Positions 43,665 through 56,388 of a DNA stretch of 64,000 bases are shown here, piece after piece. Below the pieces are notes generated by a model. It searched no databases, was not told the origin of the DNA, and was given only the letters and a program-made list of their open reading frames with translations. This stretch comes from Helicostylum pulchrum (taxonomy: Eukaryota; Mucoromycota; Mucoromycetes; Mucorales; Mucoraceae): positions 620,001 to 684,000 of the forward strand of contig JAIXMO010000003.1 of assembly GCA_025677825.1 (NCBI GenBank). The letters are read 5' to 3'. Position 1 is the stretch's first letter; every line of letters begins with the position of its first letter. The position numbers and the translations under genes are program-made.

Positions 43665-46600
43665 TTATTGTAAGGTTTGCTTTAAACGATAACAAAGAGG
43701 AATATCTCCACTGGTCTTTAAGATGTGTTGTTTAATAGCAGCTAGTGTCATGGTAGGAGTTAAGAGGGTTTCACCGCATAATAGTTCAACACTTGATTCA
43801 TCTTCAATTGAAAGTTTTTCAGAGATATATTGAATTAGTTTTCGAACTCGTAATACTCTGTTGGCTAATAATCGATTATTCGGTCTATACACAATTGTTA
43901 GTTAGTGTTTTCATAAAATAAAAATCGTTAGCTTACCCTCCTGGAAGTTCTCCCAAGTTAGAACCTGTTGCAGGTTTCAAAACAAACGTTAATTTGACAG
44001 TTTCTTTTGGCGGAGTTTTGTTCTACAAAACAATAGAAAAAGTTAATTTTTTGTTCTTTGCCAAAAAAAACAAAACTTACGTATAAAAGATATGATAACA
44101 ACCATGCTGGAGCAACATCAACAATTGTATCAGCATCTTCACCACTTGAACCAACAGTACCACGATATAAATCCATACCAGTTGAAGCCTCCGCACTTTC
44201 TTCCGCCACAATAATCATTGTAGATGACGGGATCTTTAAAGGAGGGAAATCTTCCAAATGAGGCGGTGTATACGATTCCGATTTACTCTCTTCAATTTCT
44301 TTTAATTTAGCTTCTTCTGCTGTTTTCGCTTCCGTTGCTGCCTTTTCTACTGCCGCCTTTTCTGCTGCTACCTTTTCTGCTACGGCGGCGGCGGCGACAG
44401 ATGCGGCTGCAAGTGATTGTTGTTGTTGCGGTTCCTCGACAGTAGTAGTAGTAGCGTGTGTTGTAGATGTAGACGGAGAAAGTGTGGGTAAAGCGTCGGT
44501 AGGTCTGTTGCTGTTATCTTCGCTGGTAGGTACACGCGATAGTTTGGCTTTCACCGAGAGGTTTTTGAGTCGGTGCATAAAATTACTTGCGGTAGGAGAG
44601 GAGGGTGATGTGGGTAAGGCTGCAGCTGGTGGAAGTTGTACAGAGGATTCTCGACGAACAGGCGAGTAGTGAGCGCCGGAAAAGTAATCGGGTTGTGGGG
44701 CCGATGTACTTTCTGCAGGTGCAGTAAAAGGTCCGTTGAATTGAGCTGCTTGAGGTGAGGTAGGTAAATAAGGTGATTGTTCTTCGTTGGTGGTTACAGC
44801 TACGACAGGCATTTTGGGGGCTTCCTCGGTGGTGACAGCAGGTGGTGCAGTAATGGGTGCTGTTGACTCTAACTTTTCCTCGGATGGATTTTGAAGTAAG
44901 GTACGACTCTTGATTGAATCTGGTCTGTCAGGTTGATCGTCTCCAAATCGAATTAGACCTTGCTCTTGGTGTTCTAGCTCTTTATTAATAAACTTTTGAA
45001 ATAAGTTGACTAGTACCCATTTTCCTAAATTCACTAGAGTAATATAATCTTGATTAATTTTTTTTTGTCGTAGTAGTATTAGCAGTATATGTATAAAGAC
45101 TTACATCGTTGATCCTCGCGTACTTGGTAATCAGGCGGTATTTCTACTTCGTCCGCGTACATTTCACAATCAAAGCAATTCACTTCGTGTAATTGAACAG
45201 TAATAGCCTAATAAAACAAAGGTTCAGTAAAAAAAAAACCACATCTCTTTCCATACGTTTCTTTTTAAAAAAAAACTTACACCAATCTTTGTATCTACAG
45301 AACACCAAGCAGGGAAACTTTCCAAACTATTTACTTCTTGTGCTACCTCTTCCAATTGTCGCTTACCGAAATTTTTGACTTGAATACACTAGAATATACA
45401 GTATTATTAAACATCGCCCTTTTTTTAAACGTGTACAACTTACTTTTGTTAAATCCCACATTGTAACCTCTCCATTTGTATCCTTTGTAAGAATATGACG
45501 TCTATTATGAAGAATTAAATGAGCCGTGATACCAGGTTTACCTTCAATCACATAATCGGGACCAGTTCTTAGGGGCACCAAGGGTTCTTCATTATCCGGC
45601 TCATCATCCTGATAACTCATAGGGATGGAAAGCACCGAGCCTGCATACATGGTTAAAGTATCGCTGGCGACAAACGAATCAGGTACTTGCGATGCATAGC
45701 TTTTGGCAGGAGGCAATTTAATTAGAGCGGAAGAAGGAATTTCAGGGTTAAATTGAGAACGAGGTAATACTTGACGGCTTTCGCTGGGAGGTACAGATAA
45801 CCAACGATTGATACTGGAACTTGTGGTAGCAGTCCAAACATAAGTGTCCTCTAAAGCAGCGATTTTTATCACACCAGAATCTTCCTTGAATAAACCAATA
45901 CATTCGCTCTCTGCTCCCTCGGATACACTTTGTCCGGATATCTCGGTCTTGTTGACAAGTCCGTCTCGTGAACCAGAGTAAAAGGTCTTTAGGTCTGGGT
46001 GGTCTGAGTAAAGTGACCAGACGGAATCGGGGTGTGTTTCGTACGTGGTTAAACATCGTTGTGCTTTTACTGACCAAAGTTTAATAGTTGAATCTGATGA
46101 ACCCGATAAAACCTATTATACAATATATAAGTAACGTAATAAGAGATCGGTATAAAATATATATTATACTCACATATTGACCGTCATCACTAATTAGTAG
46201 TGCTCGAATATTATCGGTGTGACCTGTTAATTTACTAATACGCTTTCCCGATCTGGGATCCCATAATCTAACTACCTTTTCTGGTGAACCTGAGGCTAAT
46301 AGTGTACCTGTGGGGTTTACAGCCAAAGCGTATATAGAGCACTTGCTAGAAATATTATTCAACGAATCTTTAAATAGAGGGATGTTAGCAAAAAAAAAAA
46401 AAAGTAAATTTTTTAAAGAAATACTTACTGCTGCCTTCACTTGTTCCCTCGGTAAAATGATGGCTGGGACCTGCATCAATTGAAAGAGCAGCTTCGGATT
46501 TTTCAATATCCCAAATATTAATTTTTCTGTCTAAACCACCACTGGCAACCCAGCCAGGGCTCGATGCGTACGTTAAACATTTGGCGAAATCAGTATGGTA

Positions 46601-47155
46601 TCCAATTGTATGTGCTACCTTTGGTGTATCACTGTAGGGTTTCCATAATTTAATTGTTCTATCAGATGAAGCGGAAACAACTAGAAAATCATTAGACTAA
46701 GCTATTGCAAAAAAAAAAATCGTGGTATTTATTTTTGTATTACCACAGGTTCCACCTTCACATAATACAATATCGTTTACCCAATCAGTATGCATTTGTG
46801 AAAATGCTTTACATGAAGTCTTTTGTACAGGTGCCTACATGACGAAATATTTGAGTTTGCTTTTTCTTTGTTGTAGTTGCGTTTTTTTTTTTTTTTTTTT
46901 TTTTTTTTGTTCTTTTACCTGAGCTGTTCCATCTAATCTCCATTTATCTTTATCGTTTTTGGTAACTTTTAAGTGAAGGTCCCAACTAGCAACAATACCA
47001 TCCCTGCCTGCTGAGTACAGTACACCACCTTCATTTTTTGTTGTGTTGCAGTGAGAGGTATCAATAGCTAAAGAATTCACACCAAGACAATGTGCTTGTT
47101 CTTCATTGCATAGTTTGACTACGTAAGATACTTTGCGACGTGTTGCTGCTTTCAT
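43665..47155 (-). CDS. wdr48: WD40 protein of the WDR48/UAF1 (Bun107) family
   Basis: Ten exons: 46919-47155, 46744-46834, 46429-46680, 46174-46367, 45444-46112, 45281-45388, 45105-45207, 44081-45033, 43937-44022 and 43665-43884 encode 970 residues. The first half is a WD40 propeller ('[13 protein letters not shown]', '[13 protein letters not shown]', '[16 protein letters not shown]', '[15 protein letters not shown]'). The middle matches WDR48 ('[27 protein letters not shown]', in parts), and the C-terminus is the ubiquitin-like DUF3337/SLD region ('KLTFVLKP...', '[16 protein letters not shown]'). WDR48 activates USP1/USP12/USP46-type deubiquitinases. A long Ala/Ser/Pro/Glu-rich insert with '[18 protein letters not shown]' repeats separates propeller and SLD. 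Confidence 0.93.
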
Positions 47156-47361
47156 ATATTTAAATCTCGAGATTTTTCAAATTTAGAAAAAAGTAAAAAG
47201 AAAAGACAAATAGGAGGACAGGCAGGAAATAAAAAATAAAAAAAGGCGAAGCCGGTCATTGAAACTGGACCATTATCTGGTGTAAATGCTTTTTTTTTTG
47301 CAGTGTCCCCCTTCTTAGTACCATTTTTATGCTTTTTTTTAAATACAGTGCCGTCCCGCCC

Positions 47362-47505
47362 TCAATTGGTCATCTTTTTGAAAATGTTGCCAACCTTGTT
47401 TTTGGTCATAAGTTTGAAGTCCAATTGGTCGTTTTTTTGAACTATACTTTGGTCACTTTTCCGAAAATCAGTTGGTCATTTTATTTGGTCACCTTTGAGA
47501 TCTTT
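47362..47505 (+). repeat. Degenerate TTGGTCA short-repeat cluster
   Basis: TTGGTCAT/C followed by a T run recurs about six times within 140 bp, at irregular spacing of roughly 14-35 bp. It could be a decayed minisatellite or a cluster of factor-binding sites. No coding support is present. Confidence 0.45.
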
Positions 47506-47727
47506 TACATTATTCTTTAAACAATAGAGAGTTTGGGAAATCTAAATTTACTATAGTAGAGCAATAATTTGATTTTGGGTTAGCACAGGAAAAAAGTGAC
47601 GTATTTTCTTTTTCATGCGTTAGTCTTTATTAGCACAGTTAATGGAAATTTAGTTTGAAGGTAATTTAACAAAGCTTATAATTGGGTTCTCCGGCACAGC
47701 AGAAAGGTTTACTTTTCTGTCTTCTTA

Positions 47728-47807
47728 GGGACCACAGGGGTGTATATAGGGTAGCTTAGGTTCCAGTAGTCCGAAAACGATATCCCTACATGCACACCTG
47801 TGGTCCC
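47728..47807. repeat. 80-bp inverted-repeat element
   Basis: GGGACCACAG... at 47728-47751 pairs with ...CTGTGGTCCC at 47784-47807 over 24 positions with about four mismatches. A rearranged relative containing GGATATCG, ACCACAG and GTGGTCCCAAAG lies at about 47972-48042. That second copy overlaps the 3' end of the hidden gene at 48021. Confidence 0.55.
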
Positions 47808-48020
47808 AAAGGATTTTAATACGTATCTAGTCCGAGAGTGTTTTAAAAGAGATATAACTGTAGAATACATGTTTTAAAATGAAATGAAAAATATAAGGAA
47901 AAAAAGGTAGTTTATTAAGAGAAAAAAAAGTGTACGTTGATAAAAAAAAGCGTTATTGTTTTTCACCGTTGGGGATATCGCTTTCGAACCACAGCGTGCA
48001 CCTCTGTAGCTCCTAAGAAT

Positions 48021-48450
48021 TTAGGCCGTGGTCCCAAAGAAGACCAAATCTTCATTGACGTAATATTGAGATTCGATTAAAACTGAGGGTATATATATAA
48101 CTTGCGACGCGTAAACCGTGTCCGATTCACTACCATCGGCCCATTTGGTTTGAGCTGCAGAATAACTATCGAGAGGAGCATCTGTACCTATAGTTGGTTT
48201 GGCTCGCGGGGCGTAAACAATGTCTGACCAACTTCCACCCGGCCAATCTGTTTGAGCAGCGGTATAGCTGCTGACTGGAAAACATGCGTCTACATATAAT
48301 CAATTTTCATGTTAAACACATATCTTTATACGAGTAATAAGATACATTACCAGCTATAAAAGGAACAACCAGATCTATAATCTTTGAGTGGCTTAATGCC
48401 AATTTACTCATAAGATCTTCGCTAGGCTTCCATTTCGACTGTATACCCAT
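48021..48450 (-). CDS. Hidden two-exon gene with an internal protein repeat
   Basis: Exons 48351-48450 and 48021-48289 encode 122 residues, joined through GTAATG and ATATGTAG with a perfectly closing frame. There is no stop in 89 codons of exon 2. The protein starts 'MGIQSKWKPSEDLMSKLA'. Exon 2 contains two imperfect copies of a Trp/Tyr/Ser-rich motif: 'SYTAAQTDWPGGSWSDIVYA' and 'SYSAAQTKWADGSESDTVYA', separated by 'TIGTDAPLD'. The last residues (VFFGTTA) fall in the GGTCCC repeat sequence, so the original C-terminus may have been replaced by an inserted element. I do not recognise the family. No signal peptide or membrane segment is seen. Confidence 0.6.
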
Positions 48451-51400
48451 TTTCGAATTTTGAAATAATTCTTTCTAGTTTTGGATGCTCTGAGGAAACC
48501 AAAGTTCTTAATGCACGGTCAATTTACGTAGCAGATTAAAAAAGTGAGGCCTTCATAGTACCCGTTTTTGCACGGACATCACCATATCTCAAGAAAAAGA
48601 TTCTTTTAAAAGGTGTACACATAATTATGCTAGAGATACTTGCTTATGTATGCATTCATAGCTAAGAAGGGAAAAAACAAAAGGATACTTCGAATAAATA
48701 GTAATTTAATCATGATAAAAAGATATTTATTTTATCATACTTTTTTTTTCGCAAAATTTTAATACAGTTGTAAATACCTTTTTTTACCTTGATGATCAAA
48801 TTACGCCTTTTTTTTTTGCAGTATGCTTTACTCCGACCTTGTAGCTGACACAACAATTTTTTTAAAAAAACAAAGTTGCTTGAAAACACCTGCCAAGTAC
48901 TTTTTTTTTCACGTAGCAGGCCTTAAGAAGATGCATAATGTGTCACTCTGGTGCATGAAATCCTAGCCCAACTAGATACTGGACTTCAATTAAAATGGGA
49001 GGCATTGTTTCAGCTCACAGTATGCCCCATCTACTTTTGCCTGAAGCTATACGATTCTCTACGGCAATTGTTTTTTTTTTTCAATCATTGAAATATCAAT
49101 TTGACGTGGCGGGTAGCAAGCTTAAAAAAAACAAGGAAAGAGAGACATAGGTGCGCTCTAAAAAGATGCACATATCTTGTAAAATATACTTGCTAAAAGA
49201 AAGAAAGTAAAAAGATCGTAATATCCTAAAAAAATATATTCAAAAAAAAAGAGTAGAGGTCCAACGCTCCCTAAATAAGATTATATCCATAAATGTAATT
49301 TTAGAGAGATTGAGGTTAGTGCAATACTAGAGTGGATCAAAATAACTGTAGTTCTTATTGTACACCTGCCTCAGACTTTAAAGAGAATAAGCACTACTAT
49401 TTTCTACAAATTTTTACTGAAAAGAATAACATCTTTTGGCAGCGTTTTTGCTTTAAAGATCCTCCCCCCAAAATTTTAAGGTTGTAAACTTACTTTTTTT
49501 TTGTAGCCCAGATTCTGTCTTTTTTTTTATTGGTTTGGAGTACGAAAACAATATGTGTATTATTAGCATGAAGAGAGGTTCGTTATTAACCTGTTTCTTA
49601 TATTTTGACGAGCAGCGATCTACTTTTTTTGTATACTTTTTTTTTAATAAAAAAAAAGCTTAATAATTTACAGTTGCATTAAGGGGGGTTTCTTTTAAAG
49701 CTACGCTCAGACAGTATGTATCGCAGTAAATATGGCATTGCCCTATGAGCGATTCACTTGAGCTGTTAGTATACGCAAGACAGATTTATTCCGTAAACAG
49801 CTTTAATAACTGACTATTTCTTTTTCGAAAAAAAAAAGTATACTACTGAATATTAGTATACTTGACAAAAGACCTTTTTTTGCCGCGACAAAAAAAAAGA
49901 TTACTTAATTTTATTTAGCTTGCTTCCGCTAGTATATAAAAAAAATACCTTGGATAAACAATCAAGTACTTTTATTCTATTAGTGTAACTACAGTAAACG
50001 ATAGGTCTCTTTTTTTTTAAAAAAAAAGAGTTTGTCAATTAATTTCCTTCTCTCTTTTTTTTAAAATAGCGGCCAAGCTTGGGCAGTATAAAACTTCAGG
50101 TTTGTTAATTTCCCCACGTTGATAAAATAAACATTTGATTGACAGCCGCCTTTTCGAATGGCCGAGAATACTCTTCGGAGTCGAACCAGGTGTGTGTGTG
50201 TGTGCTACCTTACTGCTATTTTAAATTCTCTATTGATAGATTTATTTTATTTTATTTGACCAACATGGGAGATCGACAAGAACATGTGTTATTGTTTTTC
50301 TTTTTAATCATTTTAATCAATTCAGAAGTTGATACGGGTCATAATATAAAGCCTCTGATATATTGTGTTATTTTGTAAAGAAAGGAGAGAATTGGATAGA
50401 TGAGTCATTGGTTGCGAGTGATAATGAGACACGAAAGTTGCTGGTTATTAATTACTAATACAATGTCGTGAGAAGAGATGTATACGGGTTTTTTTTTAAG
50501 AAAAAAAGGGAAGGGAAAAAAATGGAGTATTGCACTAATATGGAAAGGGGGAGGTACAAACACAGTATTCATATTCTTGTATTTCGCAACTTTTTCGTGT
50601 TAGTTGACGCGATATACTAGAACTGTTTGACACGACTTGTCGATCAAAAGGAAAAAATTACCTGTTTTTCAACGAGTATAATGAATAAGGAGTATAGTTC
50701 CGAGGCACGGTAATTTCTTTAGGCACTGTACTTGAAAACGGTTTTTTTTTTTGGTGAATGTGGTACCGGTAACCTGGATAAACCTCATTTGCTTTTTGTA
50801 ATCAACCAATCATTGGTTATCCCGTATTAACAAATACAGTTTCTCTTGTTACTCAATTTTCCTTTTTATTTGTTTTCCTATTCTTTGGTCTCGAACGTAC
50901 GAAACTCATCTCTCAGGCCATTATGTTAAACTGCGCAAACTATACTTCCTTTACTGTCATTTCATTTTAATCGAGAATGACATGTTGATTTAAATTTATG
51001 CGAAAACACTTTTCTAATACCGGATCTTATCAAGATAATCTGGGTTTTTTATACGACCTGTTAAAAAACAACGTGTGTTGTCTGTCGTTCAAAAAATATA
51101 TATCTAATAAAAGAATTTATGCGTACAATAGAAGAAAAAAGTATCGCGGCCTTGACTTTCTATATGGAAGATTTGTTACAAGAGGTTTGCTTTTTTTTTT
51201 TCCAGTTTGACAGTTTCAATGGTTATGACTAAAAGTAATTGTATACTTAAAATGGTAAGTCTACTGCTTAGCAAAAAAGAAGAAAGCTTAAAAAAAATCC
51301 TTCTTTCTTGTCATACGAACAAAAAACTATTATGTAAAAATATAAAATGAAAGTATAATGCATGATGTGTAGTAGAAAAACTATTTGCGGTGGTACCGGG

Positions 51401-51965
51401 ATTTGAATACAATAGTTTTTTTTTTCAAGTTAGAAGCAAATAATATATATGTATATAGAGAAAAATGTGTCAAAAAGAAGGTTTTGACTAAAAAACGAAG
51501 ATCATCTTTCTCGTGATTTCAGCCCATGATATACGTCATATTTATCTCTGTTTCTTTCTCCCAAATCTATATATACATATTTAATATAGACTAAGGAAAT
51601 ACTCTAAACACTAGCACAATAAAACAATAGCATAACAAAGTTTCTTGTTTCAACAAAAAGAAAGAAAGAGTGATATATTTTAGTTATCATGTCATTATCG
51701 AAAGCGTAATAAAGAAACAAACTATTTTAAGATACTTTTTTCTTTCTCTTTCGGTCTGTGCAGAAAAATGGTCGAGACTCTCGTACGACGTCTCATATGA
51801 TTCGATCAAAAAATTTTAAGTTTTTTTTTTAAAGATCCTTTTTAAAATCTAATTATGAATTTTTTTTTTTTAGTCAGATCAGTATAAAAGGGTTCGTATT
51901 CTATTACATTTCCCCTTTTATTTTTCATTCATACCCAAAAAATTTACTTTTTACCATTATAAACA
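48451..51965. other. Gene-poor region, 3.5 kb
   Basis: AT-rich with frequent T7-T10 and A7-A10 runs. No frame has splice-supported extension or family resemblance, and no tRNA or snRNA was recognised. A GT run near 50191-50203 is the only simple repeat. The final ~80 bp (AGTATAAAAGGG at about 51890, then CT-rich) look like the acetyltransferase core promoter. Confidence 0.55.
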
Positions 51966-52768
51966 ATGCCAGTCGCAATCTCTCAAATGCGTGTCTCCAG
52001 AAAAATTACCGTCAATCTGGACCAAAACCAATTAAATGTTCGGCCAATTATTAAAGGTAAAAGAGATAAGCATTATGCATTTTTTTTATAATATATTAAT
52101 TTTATTTATTTTTTTCAGGTGCAATGAATGAAGCATCCTATACTTTAAAAGAGGCTTTTAATTCCAACAGTGCTCTTGAAATCTCCGCTCTCAACCTGAA
52201 TGAAGGCAAGCGTGATGATTTTCTCACATACTTATTCAAAAACATGGTTGATACAGCTTCTCTTCAAAGCCGAGATTATGCTATCCAAGTCGAAGGCTGT
52301 AAAGGTGTCTTGACCTGGTCTACGCGATCTCAATTATTCTCGTGGCCCAGTACTATCAATACATTTAAATATGCTCGTCGCTTAGGATGGACAACTGCTT
52401 TAAGAACTATCCTTAAATTACAATCTTCAGTTAGTGATAAATTACGTCGCAAGGTCATGGCACAATTCCCAAAGCACATTATTATTGGTTTTGTTGGTGT
52501 CCTTCCACTCGAACAAGGCAAAGGGTTAGGTACTGCTCTGGTGGAGCATGTACTGGAGAAAGCAGATGAATCTCATTATCCTGTTTATGTTGAGGCTACC
52601 GATTATCAAACAGTCAAGTTCTTTGAACGGTTTGGATTTGTTTCTCAAGGACAAATTGCGCTTACCAAAGATCAATTATTAACATTAACTCCCATGGTCC
52701 GTCTTCCTGTTGCAATGAACGAGCCGGTTACCTTCCACGTGCGTCCAGGTAGAAGAGATTCCGATTAA
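51966..52768 (+). CDS. GNAT-family N-acetyltransferase
   Basis: Exons 51966-52056 and 52119-52768 encode 246 residues. The acetyl-CoA loop is 'GVLPLEQGKGLGTALVEHV' (the Q/RxxGxG/A signature), preceded by a beta strand 'HIIIGFV' and followed by 'PVYVEATDYQTVKFFERFGF', the typical GNAT strand 5/helix 4 region. The substrate is unknown. The layout (long N-terminal part, motif in the last third) resembles fungal small-molecule acetyltransferases rather than N-alpha-acetyltransferases. Confidence 0.88.
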
Positions 52769-54958
52769 ATTTTTTCTTTCTTCGATCTCTTTAATTATTC
52801 CCACCTGTACATAGCATACCCTACTCTTTTTTCCCCCACCCACCTTTGATTTTACATAGTACTATACTAGATACTCTTTATTGCAATTTAATATTAAAAA
52901 TAAACTAATACCGTATACAAAAATAAAAAATTTAACACTTGGATATCCGAACAATAGTTTTTCTCGTTGCGTATTATTTTATTGGTCTGCAGTTACTCAG
53001 ATTTTTTTTTCTTGTGCAATATGAATGCTTTGCACTACCTAGGATTTGAGGGAATATACAAAACTTTGGAATTGCAACTTACCAATGTGATATCCACGTT
53101 GGTTTTGTAAGCACAATTTACGAATTGCATAGTTTCTTTTTTTTTTTACTCTGGAACTCTTTTTTTCAAGAAAGCAGAATCTAAAGAAAAAAAAAGTTAA
53201 ATCCCCCATATCTTGGCGGAACGTCGATTTAAAAAAAGTTTTCAAAATCGGATTATGAATCTAGACAAAATGAACAATAACGCATTATTATTCAGGCCCT
53301 TTTTCTGTATTATATAACGAATATTAAATATATGCAATGCATATGCACCTACACCGTGCTTCATAAATAAACAAAGTGTTACATGTTTTTTAATCTATTA
53401 GATGGACTATTAGCTGTGTTGAAATATTAGACTAGAAACCAAAAAAAAAACGAGGATTGCGAGCGAAGGAATGATAAATGAAGAGTATATTATTGGACTA
53501 TCAATAAAAACAACAAACAAACTTTCCAACCAATTCATCTTGATTCTATTCACGATAAGAGTAGTATGTTTTTTTCTAGTGTATGCAAAAAAAAAACTAT
53601 AGCTCCGTTGCTGGTACAAACAAAAAAAAGACGATCAATTCTAATGTTGTGTTACCAACATGAAGGTTTCTAGTTTAATTATCCTCCCACCAAACCGCAG
53701 TGAGTGGTTCACAATGATTTTAAACTATTTTTTTTTTCCTATATGCAATAAAAAAACCAGTGTACGACCTTATAAAAAACACAAAATTTTTCTTTTTTTT
53801 TAAAAAAAAAACCTTGATTTTGTACATGTGTAATAAGCGCGCATAAAGAGTATACTTGCGTTTTGTCTGGACCAATTCCGTTTTATAAACTGCATTACAG
53901 CTCTAGAATCTTGACGGATTTCCACGAAAAACGATTCCATGTTTAGTGAAACATCACCATCCATGATTTTTTTACTTTATATTGTTAGGCTTGAAAAAAA
54001 AAATTAAATCTCAACAGCTATTTTTATGTTTTATTAAAACACCACCGTAAGGCCATTTTTTTTTCATCTTTTCGATATACGAGCCCGTTTAAATTATTTT
54101 TTTTAAAAAAAAAGAAACCAGTAGGATAGTAGTTCATGACTCAGGTTGTATACGAAAGAATCTATTTCCTTCCATTCGGAAAAAAAAACGTATTAATATC
54201 CGTGTTCGTAAGCCGTTTAAAACGTTCGACAAATGGCTCATAGATACCCCTTTTTAAAAAAAACATGGATGGAGAACGAAGGCTGGGAACTACCGGAACC
54301 GAGAATGAATAATGTATTTGTTGTCATATGTATACATCGCCATCGTGTTATCATTTAATTGAAATATTGCAACATAAAATCAATAACTACTGTATCTAAA
54401 ACTATATTAGGTCGCTTTTTTTTCCTCCCATCTATTCAAAACTTGTGCGCTGCTGAGAAACTTTGCGTGCCTAAATCTTTACTAAAAATCCAAGGTGAAT
54501 ATGTGAAAAGTGTATGATAGAGCGCGCCAATTTATGTTTAGTCGTAGCCTAATGGGTTAAATGAAAGAAAAAAATTAAGAACGGAAAAAAAAAAGGAGTA
54601 CAAATTACTAGGAAAAGAAGCACAGAAAAAAAAACATGACACTTATATACTTTTTTTTTTTTTTCTTATCCATTGATGCCATTTGTCAAAACAAAGTTAG
54701 ACTGGTCCAATTGTTCTAATTACAGCTACATACACTTTTTCGGTTGCCATGGCAACTAAAAATTTAACTTATTGTAAGTACCTCTCTCGCGATTTGATTG
54801 GTTTTAACACGACAATCCGCGTTAACATTGCAATTCGCGCTCGAAAAAAATTATAAATAAATAGTCAATCACACTCTTTTTTTAAAATATTTTTTTTTCT
54901 TTTTTTTTCTTACTTTTTATTTTACTTTTTTTTTTTCCTACAATAAGAACTTATTACA
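52769..54958. other. Intergenic region upstream of RAD51
   Basis: 2.2 kb without a supported gene. T/A runs are frequent. The last 220 bp hold the X-box and CG-containing motifs (ATCCGCGTT, TTCGCGCTCG) that stand out in the AT-rich context. Confidence 0.55.
54743..54756. promoter_or_regulatory. Perfect palindromic RFX X-box upstream of RAD51
   Basis: GTTGCCATGGCAAC is a full, uninterrupted match to the RFX consensus GTNRCC(N)RGYAAC with perfect dyad symmetry. It lies 203 bp upstream of the RAD51 ATG. An RFX-family protein is encoded at 17042-19067 in this window. Confidence 0.7.
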
Positions 54959-56139
54959 ATGTCACAAACTCAAGAAGAGGATGCTGGTTTCTTACGTATA
55001 AACAAGTTAGAGGTAAATGAGTTGGATCGAATAAAGCTTGGTTTTTTAAAAAAGTATTAACGAGTATAAAAGGAAAGCGGCATCTCTGCAGCAGATTGTA
55101 AAAAGTTAAAAGACGCAGGATATTATACGGTAGAGTCTATTGCATACGCACCAAAAAAGGCATTACTTGCTATTAAAGGTATCTCTGAAACTAAGGCCGA
55201 TCGTTTACTAGCTGAAGGTAATTTTTGACATTTTTTTTTTAACTGCGTAACAGTCTGTACTCATAGCAACCGTTGTTATAGCTTCGAAGGTAGTGAATTT
55301 AGGATTTACAACAGCAATGGACGTACATCAACGCAGACAAGAGATTGTGAATATTACAACAGGATCGAAAGAATTGGATCGTATGCTTGGAGGTAAAATA
55401 AGTAGAACATATCATACTAAATGAAATACACGACTAAAAAAGAGATGTATTTTTTTTAGGTGGTATTGAAACAGGGTCCATCACAGAGTTGTTTGGTGAG
55501 TTCAGAACTGGTAAAAGTCAGTTATGCCATATGTTAGCAGTTACTGCGCAATTACCAATTAACATGGGAGGAGGTCAAGGCAAATGTCTCTTCATTGATT
55601 CAGAGAGTACGTTTCGACCAAGTCGTATTCTTTCGATTGCAGAAAGATTTTCGTTAAATGGAGAAGAGACATTGGATAATATTGCATATGCCCGTGCTTA
55701 TAACACCGATCACCAAACCTCTCTTTTAATTCAAGCTGCTGCTATGATGTCGGAAGCTCGTTTTTCTGTATTAATTGTTGATTCGGCAATGGCATTATAC
55801 CGTACTGATTATGCTGGTCGTGGTGAGCTGGCTGCACGTCAAATACATTTAGCTCAATTCCTCCGTCAGTTACAACGTTTGGCTGATGAGTTTGGGGTCG
55901 CGGTTGTTATTACGAACCAAGTGGTAGCTCAGGTAGACGGAGGCGCTTCGATGTTTAACCCGGATCCAAAGAAACCTGCTGGTGGAAATATTATTGCTCA
56001 TGCTTCATGTACTAGATTATCTCTTCGTAAAGGACGAGGCGAGAACCGTATCTGTAAAGTATACGATTCACCTTCTTTACCAGAGAATGAGTGTACATTC
56101 TCAATTATGGAAGATGGTATTTCAGATGCTGTAGAGTAA
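54959..56139 (+). CDS. rad51: RAD51 recombinase
   Basis: Exons 54959-55012, 55073-55217, 55282-55392 and 55460-56139 encode 329 residues. A helix-hairpin-helix N-domain ('[19 protein letters not shown]', '[14 protein letters not shown]') precedes the RecA core. Walker A is 'GEFRTGKSQ' near residue 115 and Walker B '[15 protein letters not shown]' near 210. '[23 protein letters not shown]' and '[21 protein letters not shown]' (loop 2) identify RAD51 rather than DMC1. The protein forms the homologous-recombination filament on single-stranded DNA. Confidence 0.96.
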
Positions 56140-56388
56140 AACCCGAAGAAAAAATAACAGCCCATCCTTTGTACCATATAATTATATCATTGCTATCATC
56201 ACTTTTTTTTTCTCTTTCATATAATCCTTTCCTTCTTAAAACAAAATAAAAGCTTTAAATTATTGTTTAATGCGATTTCAGTCACGTAAAAACTAAACTC
56301 AGACCCTCGTCGCTATAACTTAAGTTCGGATCATTATGCACCTTTCTTGTTTATCTTTACCCTTTTTTTCTTTTTATTTTTTGCAATA

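Noticed and set aside
50135..50190. TTCGAA/GGAGTCGAACC strings resembling a tRNA T-arm or B box
   Set aside because: The stems do not pair, and no A box, anticodon arm or acceptor stem can be folded around them.
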